Shown one piece after another: positions 57,712 through 57,833 of a stretch of DNA of 57,833 bases; the first letter of the stretch is position 1; each line of letters begins with the position of its first letter. Both the position numbers and the translations under genes were made by a program. Under the pieces are notes generated by a model. That model was not told the DNA's origin and searched no databases. It saw only the letters and a program-made list of their open reading frames with translations. This stretch comes from Neisseriaceae bacterium TC5R-5 (lineage in GTDB: Bacteria > Pseudomonadota > Gammaproteobacteria > Burkholderiales > Chromobacteriaceae), in the NCBI GenBank assembly GCA_020830965.2, contig JACCFC020000020.1, positions 1-57,833 of the forward strand, written 5' to 3'.

Positions 57712-57833
57712 GAGCCTGTTCACGATCTTCGAAGAAGCAGGACGAGAAATGCCAGATGAACGAGTTGCAAACTTGAGTTGAGCTTACGCTCGCAGTTCTT
57801 CCACAAACGTCTGCATTTCTCCAGCCAACCAAA
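57712..57833 (-). mobile_element. 3' end of an IS5-family-like insertion sequence, cut by the window edge
   Basis: The sequence starting GAGCCTGTTCACGAT (57712) directly after the mltD stop looks like the terminal inverted repeat of IS5-family elements, and the adjacent frame is the transposase C-terminus. Only 122 bases are visible. The other end, target duplication and intactness cannot be judged. Confidence 0.7.
57720..57833 (-). CDS. Transposase C-terminus, IS5-family-like (partial)
   Basis: The minus-strand frame entering from the right edge encodes the last 37 residues: FGWLEKCRRLWKNCERK, then a Leu-rich helix ending LLLRRS and a TGA stop. This matches the conserved end of many IS5-family DDE transposases, where a W-L-x-x-C/R-R-R-L segment surrounds the last catalytic Glu region. 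The start lies outside the window, so completeness is unknown. Confidence 0.75.
   Translation of the reverse strand, partial: FGWLEKCRRLWKNCERKLNSSLQLVHLAFLVLLLRRS

Noticed and set aside
57623-57832. 69-codon minus-strand frame over the right end
   Set aside because: It is out of frame with the recognisable transposase C-terminus and crosses the IS end into mltD antisense.

Overview
The window is a chromosomal segment of a betaproteobacterium. The main evidence is gene order. On the minus strand, ndk-rlmN-pilW-rodZ-ispG-hisS-yfgM-bamB-der-hfq-hflX-hflK-hflC-hisZ-purA-rnr with a nearby tRNA-Leu(CAG) is the characteristic betaproteobacterial block. Other blocks fit the same group: scpA/scpB/rluB, rsmI-LpoA-like-yraN-gmhA/diaA-dolP, dnaQ-ispD-ispF-rpiA, and mltD-gloB-methyltransferase-rnhA. 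HisZ, a betaproteobacterial-type PilW and a short LpoA agree with this. Neisseriales or a relative is plausible, but the sequence alone does not fix the genus.

Layout. Positions 1-207 carry the promoter and boxA of an rRNA operon that runs leftward out of the window. Positions 208-21009 are the housekeeping block above (RNA decay, purine and histidine synthesis control, HflKC, Hfq, ribosome assembly, outer-membrane assembly, MEP isoprenoid step, type IV pilus assembly). It is interrupted by two identical tRNA-Leu(CAG) genes, an MFS exporter and a Gfo/Idh/MocA oxidoreductase. Positions 21113-31579 hold a SPOR protein, greB, a NUDIX hydrolase, rluB, scpB, a GNAT enzyme, scpA, dcd, mutY, an RlmL-like methyltransferase with a very long disordered N-terminus, and a MarC protein. 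After kynA (31633-32487) comes a three-gene operon (32636-36378) encoding an aminotransferase, an initiating phosphoglycosyl transferase and a 4,6-dehydratase, resembling bacillosamine-type glycan initiation.

Positions 36474-41013 are the most interesting part: an AT-rich island with a double-glycine-leader peptide (microcin/class II bacteriocin-like) system. Four small precursor genes lie on the minus strand in transcript order 37386-37222, 37184-36999, 36935-36756 and 36687-36554, followed by a strong terminator. Facing them on the plus strand are a HlyD-type adaptor and an ABC exporter with an N-terminal C39 peptidase that should cleave such leaders. One precursor is below usual gene-calling length and one appears frameshifted. 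No immunity gene or outer-membrane channel is recognisable in the cluster.

From 41031 to the right end the content is housekeeping again: dolP, gmhA/diaA, yraN, LpoA-like, rsmI, tRNA-Leu(CAA) with its own promoter and terminator, pncA, an amino-acid permease, corA, ppx, phoU, rpiA, ispF, ispD, dnaQ, rnhA, a methyltransferase, gloB and mltD. The last 122 bases are the 3' end of an IS5-family-like insertion sequence abutting the mltD stop codon. Start codons were moved from the longest reading frame where a ribosome binding site or family alignment argues for it. All family assignments are from reading the translated sequence; no database search was run.
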